From positions 1 to 51,304 of the forward strand of contig NZ_JAILFV010000037.1 of the NCBI RefSeq assembly GCF_024697385.1: DNA of 51,304 nt. The letters are read 5' to 3'. The notes beneath the pieces were generated by a model. The model saw only the letters and a list, made by a program, of their open reading frames with translations. It was not told where the DNA came from and made no database searches. Below, piece after piece: positions 28,301 to 36,603 of this stretch; the stretch's first letter is position 1, and each line of letters begins with the position of its first letter. A program made the translations under genes and the position numbers. Origin of the DNA: Anaerovibrio sp. GTDB taxonomy: Bacteria; Bacillota; Negativicutes; Selenomonadales; Selenomonadaceae.

Positions 28301-28803
28301 CGTTCCATATTTCCGCGGAGGATCCATGCCGGAACTTCGCCGGCGATGCAGGCGCTAAGACATATTATCCCCTCACTGTGCTGGCGAAGGAGCTCCTTAT
28401 CAATTCTCGGTTTATAATACATGCCTTCAATGTTGGCCTTGGATACCAGCTGGACAAGATTTCTGTATCCCACATTGTTTTCGGCCAACAATATCAGATG
28501 ATAATACCTGGTTCCATCAACCTCATAGTTTTCCCGCCTGTCCCTTGGTGCAATGTAAACTTCACAACCGATGACAGGATTGATACCTTCGTTTTTTGCC
28601 GCCTTATAAAAATCGATAACACCAAACATGGAGCCATGATCAGTAATAGCCAAATGCTTCATCCCCAGCTCCCTGGCCTGTTTTACCAGAGGCTTGATTC
28701 TGTTGGCCCCGTCCAACAGGCTGTATTCCGTATGAACATGAAGATGGGCAAATTGGATATTGTCGGTTTTGTTTTTATTATTTTCAGGCATACTTTCTTC
28801 CAT
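25366..28803 (-). CDS. dnaE: DNA polymerase III alpha subunit DnaE
   Basis: A 1145-residue C-family polymerase of DnaE1 type. The PHP domain begins FAHLHVHTEYSLLDGA with AITDHGSMFG, so its metal ligands look intact. The palm shows GPGRGSAAGSIVAYLLGITD and catalytic PDIDVDFCYVRREEV, followed by the thumb/fingers (ALYRPGPLGSGMV, QEQVMQI, GFNKSHSAAYAYVAWQ), helix-hairpin-helix region and OB fold (KIGGMITSAKRIATKKGDTM). Start ATG at 28803 has GGAGGATTAAGC. The organism thus has both PolC and a near-full-length DnaE. The intact PHP could be relevant to proofreading because PolC here lacks its exonuclease; that is inference. Confidence 0.96.
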   Translation of the reverse strand: MEESMPENNKNKTDNIQFAHLHVHTEYSLLDGANRIKPLVKQARELGMKHLAITDHGSMFGVIDFYKAAKNEGINPVIGCEVYIAPRDRRENYEVDGTRYYHLILLAENNVGYRNLVQLVSKANIEGMYYKPRIDKELLRQHSEGIICLSACIAGEVPAWILRGNMERAEIALKEYLEIFGKENYFIEIQNHGMPEESQANKGLIELAHKYDIGLVATNDAHYLTREASEFHDILLCIQMAKTVDDPARMRFSSDEYYLKSPEEMAGLFGDYPEAISNTVRIAERCHVEFDFESRHLPNFPLPEGMTDEQYLRSLCEENLSSHYPEETKEVRDRLEYELGVIHTMGFDSYFLIVWDFINYARGENIPVGPGRGSAAGSIVAYLLGITDIDPLKYSLLFERFLNPERVTMPDIDVDFCYVRREEVIEYVKRRYGEDHVAQIVTFGTLAAKGAIRDVGRALNMSFSDVSKVTQLIPNELGITIRKAIDNTKELKALYEDSQEVHRLLDFAMGVEGLPRHSSTHAAGIVIARNPLTDYLPVMVSEGTLVTQYDKDHVEELGLLKMDFLGLRTLTVLDDAIKNIRDNKGVDVDLRHIPLVDKKTSDLLCRGDTSAVFQMESSGMTNIIKELKPEGFTDLIPLVALYRPGPLGSGMVEDFIDGRHGTKKVHYMHPLLEPILKETFGVVLYQEQVMQIVQVLAGFSLGQADLLRRAMGKKKAAILMAQKENFLKGCEENGIDGELANKIFDLLTHFADYGFNKSHSAAYAYVAWQTAYLKANYSEEFMAAMLTSVMDTTDKVSVYIEQCHRMGIEVLPPDINVSSVNFSVDGSAIRFGLAAVKNVGEAALKNLVDERNNGGPFTSLMDFCTRVDMRTINKRVIESLIKCGAFDSIGARRSQLLDVLPQTVDAAAVVQKDKATGQLGLFDDEEISDVSEVKLRDIPEVDQRTMLMWEKEITGFYITGHPLDEYADVIKGFIGIGNVIAGKIKNGKTVKIGGMITSAKRIATKKGDTMCFLTAEDFSHSIEVVVFPKVFYSSINYLEPDSAVMIAGKVNYTDEGVKLLADRICLLEDYKPDVYLAISPAHDNEAVYKAVKNVLTTHHGDHVVYVYYPEQKKMIKTEQSMWIDGSEEAFSLLKEILGDDSVKSR

Positions 28804-28834
28804 GCTTAATCCTCCAACATATACTTAATATTAA

Positions 28835-28860
28835 ATTATAACGCTATTATTCATATTTTG
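28835..28860 (-). repeat. Degenerate end of the dispersed repeat, overlapping a possible dnaE -10 box
   Basis: ATTATAACGCTATTATTCAT and the bases after it resemble the terminal 26 nt of the fic-flanking repeats (about 20 of 26 positions). On the minus strand it presents GCGTTATAAT, giving a TATAAT (28835-28840) 31 nt before the dnaE start. No clear -35 box accompanies it. Confidence 0.4.
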
Positions 28861-28890
28861 CCACCGACAAAATCATCCGGGAAAATATGC

Positions 28891-28947
28891 AAAAAAATAA
28901 CGGGTACTAAGAGTTCCGCCATAAAAACGAATTTCTCAATACCCGTT
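28891..28947 (-). terminator. Terminator of the flagellin remnant
   Basis: AACGGGTA (28899-28906) pairs with TACCCGTT (28940-28947) across a large loop, followed by an ATTTTTTT tract on the minus strand. It lies 3 nt past the stop of the flagellin-like 3' end. Confidence 0.7.
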
Positions 28948-28949
28948 CC

Positions 28950-29021
28950 TTACTGTAACAAGGAAAGTACCATTGAAGAATGTTGATTTGCCTGTGCCTC
29001 TGGCCATCCAACCCATTGCAT
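28950..29021 (-). pseudogene. Flagellin C-terminal remnant
   Basis: On the minus strand a 23-codon stretch ends AQANQHSSMVLSLLQ followed by a stop. Flagellins end in an almost invariant AQANQxxxxVLSLL(Q/R), so this is very likely the 3' end of a flagellin gene, complete with its downstream terminator. Upstream of it the frame does not continue as flagellin. Only this tail remains, next to a broken autotransporter start, so it is a recombination scar and not a working gene. Confidence 0.6.
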
Positions 29022-29152
29022 CACCCAAAGGCAGGGCAGGATGATGTGACTATTGGAGGAAGGCACATCCTTTACTTGCGTATAACCAGAACATTATTTA
29101 ATAGCCATGCCTCTGGCCATCCAACCCATTGCATTGCCCCAAGGCAGGGCAG
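28995..29152. repeat. 45-bp direct duplication, 113 bp apart
   Basis: TGCCTCTGGCCATCCAACCC and the next 25 bases occur at 28995-29039 and again at 29108-29152 with about three differences. One copy forms part of the flagellin tail, the other closes the autotransporter frame out of phase. The duplication marks where two unrelated genes were joined. Confidence 0.75.
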
Positions 29153-29580
29153 ATCTGCGCGCCGCCGCTGGAGACAATCTGCACGCCGCCGTACATGGTG
29201 GTCACGGTGCCGCTGGCCGTTCCTCCGTTGCTGGCAAAGACCGTCTGCGTGCCGCCGTCCATGGTTTCCACGGTGCCGATGGCCGTTCCTCCTGTGCCGC
29301 TGGCAGTGACCGTCTGCTTGTCGCTGGAAACCATGGTGCCGCCGTTTTCAGTCCAGGAGCTGGTCTCACCATTCGTTACCGTTTGCTCAGCAGCATAAGC
29401 CCTGCCATAGCAGGCTCCCTGTATTGCCTCGGCATAATTATGATTCTGGGCTTCCTTATTGACATTCTGTGCTAATTCCACATAGGGCAGAGCAACAGGA
29501 GCTATAGAGTTCAGCATATTGACAATGGACACTGCCACCGCCAGTTTTTTCTCCATGTTTTTCCTTCTCGATTTTTTCAT
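29098..29580 (-). pseudogene. Truncated autotransporter/adhesin with AIDA-type repeats
   Basis: The frame starts at the ATG at 29580 (AGAGGTGTGTGTTTT before it) with KKSRRKNMEKKLAVAVSIVN, a long signal peptide with hydrophobic core and basic start, followed by about 110 residues. From about residue 70 it shows glycine/threonine repeats (GGTQTVFASNGGTASGTVTT and variants) of the strand-loop-strand AIDA passenger type. DNA here is noticeably GC-rich. After about 145 residues the frame enters the 45-bp duplication and stops; no passenger body or beta-barrel follows. I read it as the surviving 5' end of a surface adhesin of a diderm bacterium. Secretion of the short peptide cannot be excluded. 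Confidence 0.65.
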
Positions 29581-29664
29581 AAAACACACACCTCTAAAGA
29601 CTGATCAAAACAATATGTTCCTTTTAAAAAATATATAAATAAAACAATTAATTCAATAAAGAAT

Positions 29665-29695
29665 CAAAAAGTGATGAATAATCCCAAAAAGTGGT
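29665..29695 (-). promoter_or_regulatory. Paired direct repeat upstream of the autotransporter start
   Basis: CAAAAAGTGAT (29665-29675) and CAAAAAGTGGT (29685-29695) are spaced exactly 20 bp apart, two DNA turns, about 85-115 bp upstream of the broken adhesin start. This is the geometry of a tandem activator site. No clear promoter hexamers were identified between it and the gene; the rest of 29581-29753 is AT-rich without other features. Confidence 0.35.
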
Positions 29696-29753
29696 CAATT
29701 TATTCACAAAAATCAGGACTAATAATGTAGGAATTTTTAATTATTCATAACAC

Positions 29754-29783
29754 AAAAAAGAGCCGCAAATAATTACGACTCTT
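29754..29783 (-). terminator. Terminator of the sugar operon
   Basis: AAGAGTCG/CGGCTCTT 8-bp stem (one U-G pair) followed on the minus strand by TTTTTT. It lies 32 nt after the ribokinase stop. Confidence 0.85.
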
Positions 29784-29814
29784 CGTGCATTAATTTTAAG
29801 GAAAATTTCAATAC

Positions 29815-30726
29815 CTATTTCTTTAATTTGTCAAATTCATCCCTGGTTAAATAAGAATCCTGTGTTCCTTTACGGGTTACACTGAAAGACGCATATTGGG
29901 AAGCCTCCTTCATGGCTTCCGGAATACTACCTGTCCGGGAGTAATTCTCAACAAAACAGCCTATATAAGAATCTCCTGCTCCGGTGGTATCCACTGCTTC
30001 TACTTTTTCAGCAGGAATTACCAGATAATCGTCCTTGGACAACCACATGGAACCCTTGGAACCCATAGTGACTATTACATTCTTGAGCCCCTTATCGACC
30101 AATATCTGAGCCGCTGTCTTGACCTCTTCAATATTACCTGTAGGCATACCTGTGAGTATGGACAGTTCTGTCTCATTGGGAATAAAGAAATCGCACAGAC
30201 AAGCCTTCTCAAGGGAAAGCTCTTTTGTAGCCGGGGCCGGATTTAAAAGTACCGGAACATTCAGCTTGTTACCCATATCTATGGCTGCATATACAGTTTC
30301 CATCGGAATCTCCAGTTGAAGCACTATAAGGCCACATTCCCCAAGAGCAGCCTCTGCATCCTCAATCACCTCAGGTGTAAGGCAGGAATTTGCGCCCTTA
30401 TGAATCAAAATACGATTTTGGGAGGAATCATCCACAATAATCGTTGCAACACCACTGGCAACATCGGTAGCAGTCCATACATAATTTGTGTCAATATTGT
30501 TTTCCAAAAAATTATCCATGGATTTTTCGCCGAATAAATCATCGCCAATAACTGTTACCATCATTACATCAGCACCAAGCCTGCCGGCAGCGATGGCCTG
30601 ATTTGCCCCCTTGCCGCCACAGGCAGTATGAAATTCTGTAGCTTCCCTGGTCTCACCTGCTTCAGGAATATGATCAATATAGGATACAAGATCCATGTTG
30701 GTTGATCCAATAACTGCTATTTTCAT
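29815..30726 (-). CDS. rbsK: Ribokinase (PfkB family)
   Basis: A 303-residue PfkB sugar kinase closest in pattern to ribokinase: MKIAVIGSTNMDLVSYIDHI, the substrate loop ACGGKGANQAIAAGRLGADV with GGKGAN, NPAPA, and the ATP/catalytic DTTGAGDSYIGCF near residue 250 whose Asp is the base. It phosphorylates ribose, or a related sugar, at C5. It is the last gene of the long sugar operon, 7 nt after the regulator, and supplies an aldose phosphate that could serve the transketolase encoded upstream. Confidence 0.92.
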   Translation of the reverse strand: MKIAVIGSTNMDLVSYIDHIPEAGETREATEFHTACGGKGANQAIAAGRLGADVMMVTVIGDDLFGEKSMDNFLENNIDTNYVWTATDVASGVATIIVDDSSQNRILIHKGANSCLTPEVIEDAEAALGECGLIVLQLEIPMETVYAAIDMGNKLNVPVLLNPAPATKELSLEKACLCDFFIPNETELSILTGMPTGNIEEVKTAAQILVDKGLKNVIVTMGSKGSMWLSKDDYLVIPAEKVEAVDTTGAGDSYIGCFVENYSRTGSIPEAMKEASQYASFSVTRKGTQDSYLTRDEFDKLKK

Positions 30727-30732
30727 AATATT

Positions 30733-31740
30733 TCACCCATCATTTCTCGTTCCGACACTCCCCCTGATTACCAGGCTGTTATAAAGTCTGGTGCAGGAAT
30801 GTACCTCTTCCCTGTTTTGAATCTGTGCTATCAGCCTGCGCACTGCCAGTCTGCCCATAGCCTTTATATCCACCCGGATTGTAGTCAGCCCTGGTGCAAA
30901 AGCCTCACCCAGATTAATATCATCAAACCCGATTATGGAAATATCCCCAGGGATGGAAAAACCATTTTTCTGCAATGCCTGCATAGCTCCCAGAGCTATC
31001 ATATCATTATCTGCAAAAAAAGCTGTTGGCATTTTTCTACCTTCAGTAATAAAGCGGTTTACGCCTTCAAATGCTCCAACCACTGAAGGCTTAACGGTGT
31101 AAGTCAGGTCATCTGACACCGGCAGGTCATTTTCCCATAAGGCCCTTTTATACCCCCGCCCTCTGGAAATAAAATTGCGTATACGGGTATCCCCCCGAAG
31201 ATAACCAATTTTTTTATGGCCATTTTCAATCAGATAGTTCATGGCCTTTACAACCGAATCCTCATTATCCATCAGTACTGTATCAAAATACAATGATTCG
31301 AAATAATTGTCTACCATAACCAGGGGAACACTGGCATCAGCAAACCTTGAGGCATCTGCTTCATTCATTTCAGTTCCCACCAACAGGACAGCAGACATGG
31401 TATCATTTAGCAAGGTACGGACATTATCCTCATAATCACTGTGATGACGATACAAATTAACAATGGAGACATCATACCCTGAATGTCTGCTTTCAGCTTC
31501 TATGCTGTCCAGAAGGGTGGAAAAAAACGGGGATTCATTAAATACCGCTCCGCTATCACGGTAAGTAACCATCTTGATGCGTTTAATTCTGTCCTCCTTG
31601 ACATATCCACATTCCCTGGCTATTTTTATTATCCGTTCAGCTGTATCTTTATTGACACCTCTCTTATTGCTGAGAGCATTGGAAACGGTTGCTACTGAAA
31701 AACCAGACAATTCACTGATTTTCTTTATATTTACTTTCAT
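30733..31740 (-). CDS. rbsR: LacI family transcriptional regulator
   Basis: A 335-residue LacI/GalR repressor: an N-terminal helix-turn-helix IKKISELSGFSVATVSNALS (about 4-23) with hinge, then a periplasmic-binding-like sugar domain with FFADNDMIALGAMQALQ and ISIIGFDDINLGEAFAPGLTTIRV. It lies inside the operon it probably controls, between rbsD and rbsK, as in many ribose loci, which implies feedback. The ATG at 31740 fits AGGGGAATGACT better than the first ATG. The ligand could be the sugar taken up or its phosphate. Confidence 0.88.
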   Translation of the reverse strand: MKVNIKKISELSGFSVATVSNALSNKRGVNKDTAERIIKIARECGYVKEDRIKRIKMVTYRDSGAVFNESPFFSTLLDSIEAESRHSGYDVSIVNLYRHHSDYEDNVRTLLNDTMSAVLLVGTEMNEADASRFADASVPLVMVDNYFESLYFDTVLMDNEDSVVKAMNYLIENGHKKIGYLRGDTRIRNFISRGRGYKRALWENDLPVSDDLTYTVKPSVVGAFEGVNRFITEGRKMPTAFFADNDMIALGAMQALQKNGFSIPGDISIIGFDDINLGEAFAPGLTTIRVDIKAMGRLAVRRLIAQIQNREEVHSCTRLYNSLVIRGSVGTRNDG

Positions 31741-31750
31741 AGTCATTCCC

Positions 31751-32146
31751 CTAAAATACTACTCCAGAACGCAATATCACATTGGCATATGGGGAAAACT
31801 CACCCGTGCGCACTGCAAACTTGACCCTGGATGACATTTTTTTTAAATTATCATGGGACATGGTCTCCATGTCAAGCCCTTCCAGCTTTTCTATAACATA
31901 TTTCATAAGGTCAGGATTTTTTTCCTTCATTTCATCAGCAAGATAGTAATATTCCACCTCCATCTCACTTAGGAGTGCATCTAATGCCTGCCTAAAGGTC
32001 GGCACACCAGGCGAAAGGGCCAGGTCAACAATGGCAACGCCCTCCGGAATAGGCATTCCGGCATCACCAACCATTACTAAATCTTTATGCCCAAGTGTCG
32101 CAACCAAATAAGAAAGATCTGCATTTAAAATCCCGGTTTTTTTCAT
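31751..32146 (-). CDS. rbsD: D-ribose pyranase
   Basis: A 131-residue RbsD: MKKTGILNADLSYLVATLGH with the catalytic His20, VGDAGMPIPEGV, DLALSPGVPTF, and the C-terminal AVRTGEFSPYANVIL signature. It interconverts beta-pyranose and furanose forms of ribose, preparing furanose for ribokinase. Its presence argues that ribose, or a pentose with similar ring chemistry, enters this operon's pathway. It follows rbsC by 12 nt. Confidence 0.95.
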   Translation of the reverse strand: MKKTGILNADLSYLVATLGHKDLVMVGDAGMPIPEGVAIVDLALSPGVPTFRQALDALLSEMEVEYYYLADEMKEKNPDLMKYVIEKLEGLDMETMSHDNLKKMSSRVKFAVRTGEFSPYANVILRSGVVF

Positions 32147-32158
32147 TGGAGTCTCCTC

Positions 32159-33205
32159 TCAGCTTTCTGCATCCTTTGATTCATTCCTTGCCTGCAGGGC
32201 CATCTTTGCCTCCATATTGCGCTGGAACTGATCAATGATTACTGCAAGAATGATAACCAGGCCCTTGATAATCATCTGCCAAAATTCAGATACACCGCAC
32301 ATTACCATACCATCTGAAATGACACCTATTACAAAGGCACCGACTATTGTGCCACCGATCGTACCAATACCACCTGCCATGGAGGTACCACCCAGTACCG
32401 CTGCAGCGATGGCATTCATTTCCCAGGTCTCACCAGTCGCCGGATGAGCAGCTTCCAGCTGGGATGCAGTAATCAGACCAACTATGGCTGCACATACTGC
32501 CGAAAAGATATACACAAGGATTTTAACCTTATCAACCTTAACACCGGAAAGTCTGGCTGCCTTTTCGTTACCGCCAATGGCAAAAATATGCCAGCCAAAT
32601 ACCGTCTTCTTCAGCAGGATATGTGCCACAATGGCAATAACCACCAAAATCAATGCACCAACTGGGATTTCGGCGATACGGCTCCCGAAAAAGCCAAAGC
32701 CTGTATTGCCCAGGGCTTCATTACCGGCAAGGCTGGAATAGGTCGCACCACTGGAATGAAGCATTGCCCAACCGCGGGCAATATACATAGTACCCAAAGT
32801 GGCTATGAATGGAGCAACACCGAACTTTGTAATAATGATACCGTTCAACCAGCCTATAAATGCCCCGACAAAAACAGTAAGAATTACTACCAAAGGGACA
32901 CTGAAATAAAGGGTTACACCGGCGAATTCCAGTGTAAGTCCATTCTGGATCATACCACCTGCGATCATACCGGCCAAACCTACCACGGCACCGACTGATA
33001 AGTCGATACCACCTGTTATGATAACATAGGTCATGCCAATAGCCAAGATGCCATACAGTGCCACATGCTTTGCCAACAGCAGCAGGGTATTGGTCGACAG
33101 GAAATTATCATTTGCGAAGCTGAAGAAAATCAACAGCAAAACCAGCACTATTAAAGTTCGACCCTTCAAAAGGGTCATCATCATTGATGATTTATCCTTA
33201 AACAT
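32159..33205 (-). CDS. rbsC: Ribose-type ABC transporter permease
   Basis: A 348-residue permease with eight to ten helices of the BPD_transp_2 (RbsC/AraH) family: MTYVIITGGIDLSVGAVVGLAGM, GWLNGIIITKFGVAPFIATLGTM and AIAAAVLGGTSMAGGIGTIGGT are the family hallmarks (each given in part). It forms the channel of the importer with RbsA. Ribosome site AAGGGTGG precedes the ATG; 18 nt follow rbsA. Confidence 0.94.
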   Translation of the reverse strand: MFKDKSSMMMTLLKGRTLIVLVLLLIFFSFANDNFLSTNTLLLLAKHVALYGILAIGMTYVIITGGIDLSVGAVVGLAGMIAGGMIQNGLTLEFAGVTLYFSVPLVVILTVFVGAFIGWLNGIIITKFGVAPFIATLGTMYIARGWAMLHSSGATYSSLAGNEALGNTGFGFFGSRIAEIPVGALILVVIAIVAHILLKKTVFGWHIFAIGGNEKAARLSGVKVDKVKILVYIFSAVCAAIVGLITASQLEAAHPATGETWEMNAIAAAVLGGTSMAGGIGTIGGTIVGAFVIGVISDGMVMCGVSEFWQMIIKGLVIILAVIIDQFQRNMEAKMALQARNESKDAES

Positions 33206-33223
33206 TTAAGTTTCCACCCTTTC

Positions 33224-34783
33224 TTAATCCTTCTTTACGGTGTTATGCCCTTCATAGGATGCCATAACAAGCCTATCCTCTGTAATCTCATCCCCTGAAA
33301 GCTCAGCCGTCTTAATGCCATTGGACAGAACTATTATCCTGTCAGCAATGGATTTTATCTCTTCAAGCTCCGAAGAAATTACCAATAATGACAAGCCTGA
33401 ATCCGCAAACTGATTCATTATTTCAAACACATCTGTTTTTGCACCAATATCGATACCACGACTTGGCTCATCCAAAAGAAGGATTTTCGGATTTGTCATG
33501 ATGCCCTTGCCTATTACTACCTTCTGCTGATTGCCACCTGATAGGGATAATATAGGCAGCTTCTTGTCAGAAACCTTAATATGTATATCCCTTATGGTGT
33601 CATCAATAGCTTTTTCCTCAGCACTTTCTTTAAGGAAGATACTCTTGGCATATCTTTTTAGGCTGGATAATGAAAGGTTCTTACCAATATTCATGGTCTG
33701 GACAAGGCCTTCACGCTGCCTGTCCTCCGGAATAAGTGCAAAACCACGATCAATCTGCTCAGTTATACTGTTAATCTTTATGAGCTCCCCGTTCAAGAGA
33801 ACCTGTCCGGTATGCTCAGGGCGCAATCCCATAATGCTCTCGAATATTTCTGTACGCCCGGCCCCCATCAGACCATATATACCCAGGATTTCTCCCTTTT
33901 TCAGCTGAAAGCTGACCTTATTCAGGAGCCAGCCTCCGCCCTTTTTCGGCAGGGACAAATCCTTTACCTCAAGGACAGTAGGCCTGGTGGACCAATCGAT
34001 ATTTTCCTTTCGCTTTGGATAGCTTTTGCCCTGGCCAACCATTTTCTGGACAATCCAGGAAATATCAATATCCTTTACTGCTGCACTGTCTACCAGTTTA
34101 CCATCACGCAGTACAGTAACATAATCCCCAATCTGCATTATTTCTTCCAGCCTGTGGGAAATATATACTATGGAAATCCCCTCAGCTGTAAGCTCCCGCA
34201 TGATCTTAAAGAGTACCTGTACCTCCTGCTCGCTGAGGGAGGAGGTAGGTTCATCCATAATGAGAATTTTCAGGTCGTCCTGAATAAGATTACGGGCTAT
34301 TTCTATCATCTGCTGCTGCCCTACCCGCAAATCACCAACTATGGTATAAGGATTTATGGGATGCTGCAGCTTCTCCATTATGCGTTTTGTTTCCCTGATG
34401 TGATATTCATTATCTATGCCAACAGCACCCTTTTTATGCTCCTTGGCCATAAATATATTCTGATATACTGCCAGGTTTGGAAAGAGATTCAATTCCTGAT
34501 GAATGATACCAATACCATGATCCCTGGCTTGGGTGACATCATCAAAATGCACCTTTTCCTTTCCCATGAACAATTCGCCTTCGGACTCCTGTTCAATGCC
34601 GGCAATTATTTTCATGAGCGTGGATTTACCGGCACCATTTTCTCCAATAAGTACATTGACCTTTCCTTTATACACATTGAAGGATACTTCATCCAGAGCC
34701 TTGGTACCCGGATAAATCTTGCTGATTTTTTCAGCGTGAAGGCAAACCTCAGGTGATGCCCCATTGGTTGTAGTTTCTGCCAT
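33224..34783 (-). CDS. rbsA: Ribose-type ABC transporter ATP-binding protein
   Basis: A 519-residue duplicated ATPase. The N-terminal half has a full Walker A GENGAGKSTLMK, Walker B LIMDEPTSSL; the C-terminal half has a degenerate Walker A GLMGAGRTEIFE, signature LSGGNQQKVVIGKG and LLLDEPSRGIDIGAK, the usual asymmetry of RbsA/MglA proteins. It powers uptake of a monosaccharide through RbsC. It starts with AAAGGAGGCAGCTGCA and lies 14 nt after the lipoprotein gene. Confidence 0.95.
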   Translation of the reverse strand: MAETTTNGASPEVCLHAEKISKIYPGTKALDEVSFNVYKGKVNVLIGENGAGKSTLMKIIAGIEQESEGELFMGKEKVHFDDVTQARDHGIGIIHQELNLFPNLAVYQNIFMAKEHKKGAVGIDNEYHIRETKRIMEKLQHPINPYTIVGDLRVGQQQMIEIARNLIQDDLKILIMDEPTSSLSEQEVQVLFKIMRELTAEGISIVYISHRLEEIMQIGDYVTVLRDGKLVDSAAVKDIDISWIVQKMVGQGKSYPKRKENIDWSTRPTVLEVKDLSLPKKGGGWLLNKVSFQLKKGEILGIYGLMGAGRTEIFESIMGLRPEHTGQVLLNGELIKINSITEQIDRGFALIPEDRQREGLVQTMNIGKNLSLSSLKRYAKSIFLKESAEEKAIDDTIRDIHIKVSDKKLPILSLSGGNQQKVVIGKGIMTNPKILLLDEPSRGIDIGAKTDVFEIMNQFADSGLSLLVISSELEEIKSIADRIIVLSNGIKTAELSGDEITEDRLVMASYEGHNTVKKD

Positions 34784-34797
34784 TGCAGCTGCCTCCT

Positions 34798-35439
34798 TTA
34801 CTTAACGATTAATTCTGCCGGAGTAATAAGAATTTCATCCGGCTTGTCAACAGTGAAAGCACCGGTGAATTCAACAGTCTTCCCATTGAGCTCGCTAACC
34901 TTGGCCGGAGCAATTACATCCTTTGCCACAACATCATGAATGCTCTGGGATATTTTAGCCCAATCTACCTGATTGGTGTAATCTTCATACTTAATAAAGC
35001 TGAGGCTGTCCCGGAGAGCTGAGCCCTTGAACACACTACCAATCTGCAGTTTGACAACCATAGGGCCACTATATCCGTCCAGCTTAACAACCATGTATCC
35101 AGCTTTTTTCTCTGTATTGACCTCGGTAATCTGGCCCTGCCCTTTCACTACAAAGCTCAACTCACCGGAATCACCCATGGAATACTTGCCGTATTTACCT
35201 GCTACGGCCTTCAATGTACCATTTGCCTCGTTCAGAAGTTTTGGCAGTTCCACTGCATTTTCCTTTAATTCAGGTACTGCCTGAGATTCCCATATTTCTT
35301 CCACGGAGCTGGCAGCATCAAATTTTTTGTTGCCGGTAATCTCATCCTCATGACCAATCTGGACTACCTTGACGCAGCCAGTTAAGGAGAATACCATTAC
35401 CAGGCAGATCATTAAAATTAAGCTAATTCTCTTCTTCAT
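34798..35439 (-). CDS. DUF2291-type predicted lipoprotein of sugar ABC operon
   Basis: A 213-residue protein starting at the ATG at 35439 (GAGGAGTACACAATT upstream), with a lipoprotein signal: KKRISLILMICLVMVFSLTG followed by the lipobox Cys. The body is mostly beta-rich (KVVQIGHEDEITGNKKFDA; KPDEILITPAELIVK at the end). Small lipoproteins of the DUF2291 family are recurrent members of ribose-type sugar importer operons, and length, signal and position match. I assign it on those grounds. It probably acts at the outer face of the cytoplasmic membrane together with the importer; its mechanism is unknown. Confidence 0.75.
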   Translation of the reverse strand: MKKRISLILMICLVMVFSLTGCVKVVQIGHEDEITGNKKFDAASSVEEIWESQAVPELKENAVELPKLLNEANGTLKAVAGKYGKYSMGDSGELSFVVKGQGQITEVNTEKKAGYMVVKLDGYSGPMVVKLQIGSVFKGSALRDSLSFIKYEDYTNQVDWAKISQSIHDVVAKDVIAPAKVSELNGKTVEFTGAFTVDKPDEILITPAELIVK

Positions 35440-35472
35440 AATTGTGTACTCCTCGTTTTCCAATTTTTAAGG

Positions 35473-35501
35473 AAAAAGGGTGAACCGCCTATTGTCCACC
35501 C
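35473..35501 (-). terminator. Attenuating terminator between rbsB and the lipoprotein gene
   Basis: GGGTGGAC (minus strand) pairs with GTTCACCC with one G-U pair, followed by TTTTT. Placed right after the binding-protein gene inside the operon, it would lower transcription of the membrane components relative to RbsB. Confidence 0.65.
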
Positions 35502-35528
35502 TCACCTATGCTCTTTAAGCCCTAAGAA

Positions 35529-36560
<1,032 letters not shown>

Positions 36561-36603
36561 TTATGACTTATCAGGGCTAGGCATTACCCTGCTAAATCCA
36601 AAA

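Noticed and set aside
28995-29152. CRISPR-like or tandem repeat array
   Set aside because: Only two copies with unrelated spacing and no cas genes; it is a simple duplication.
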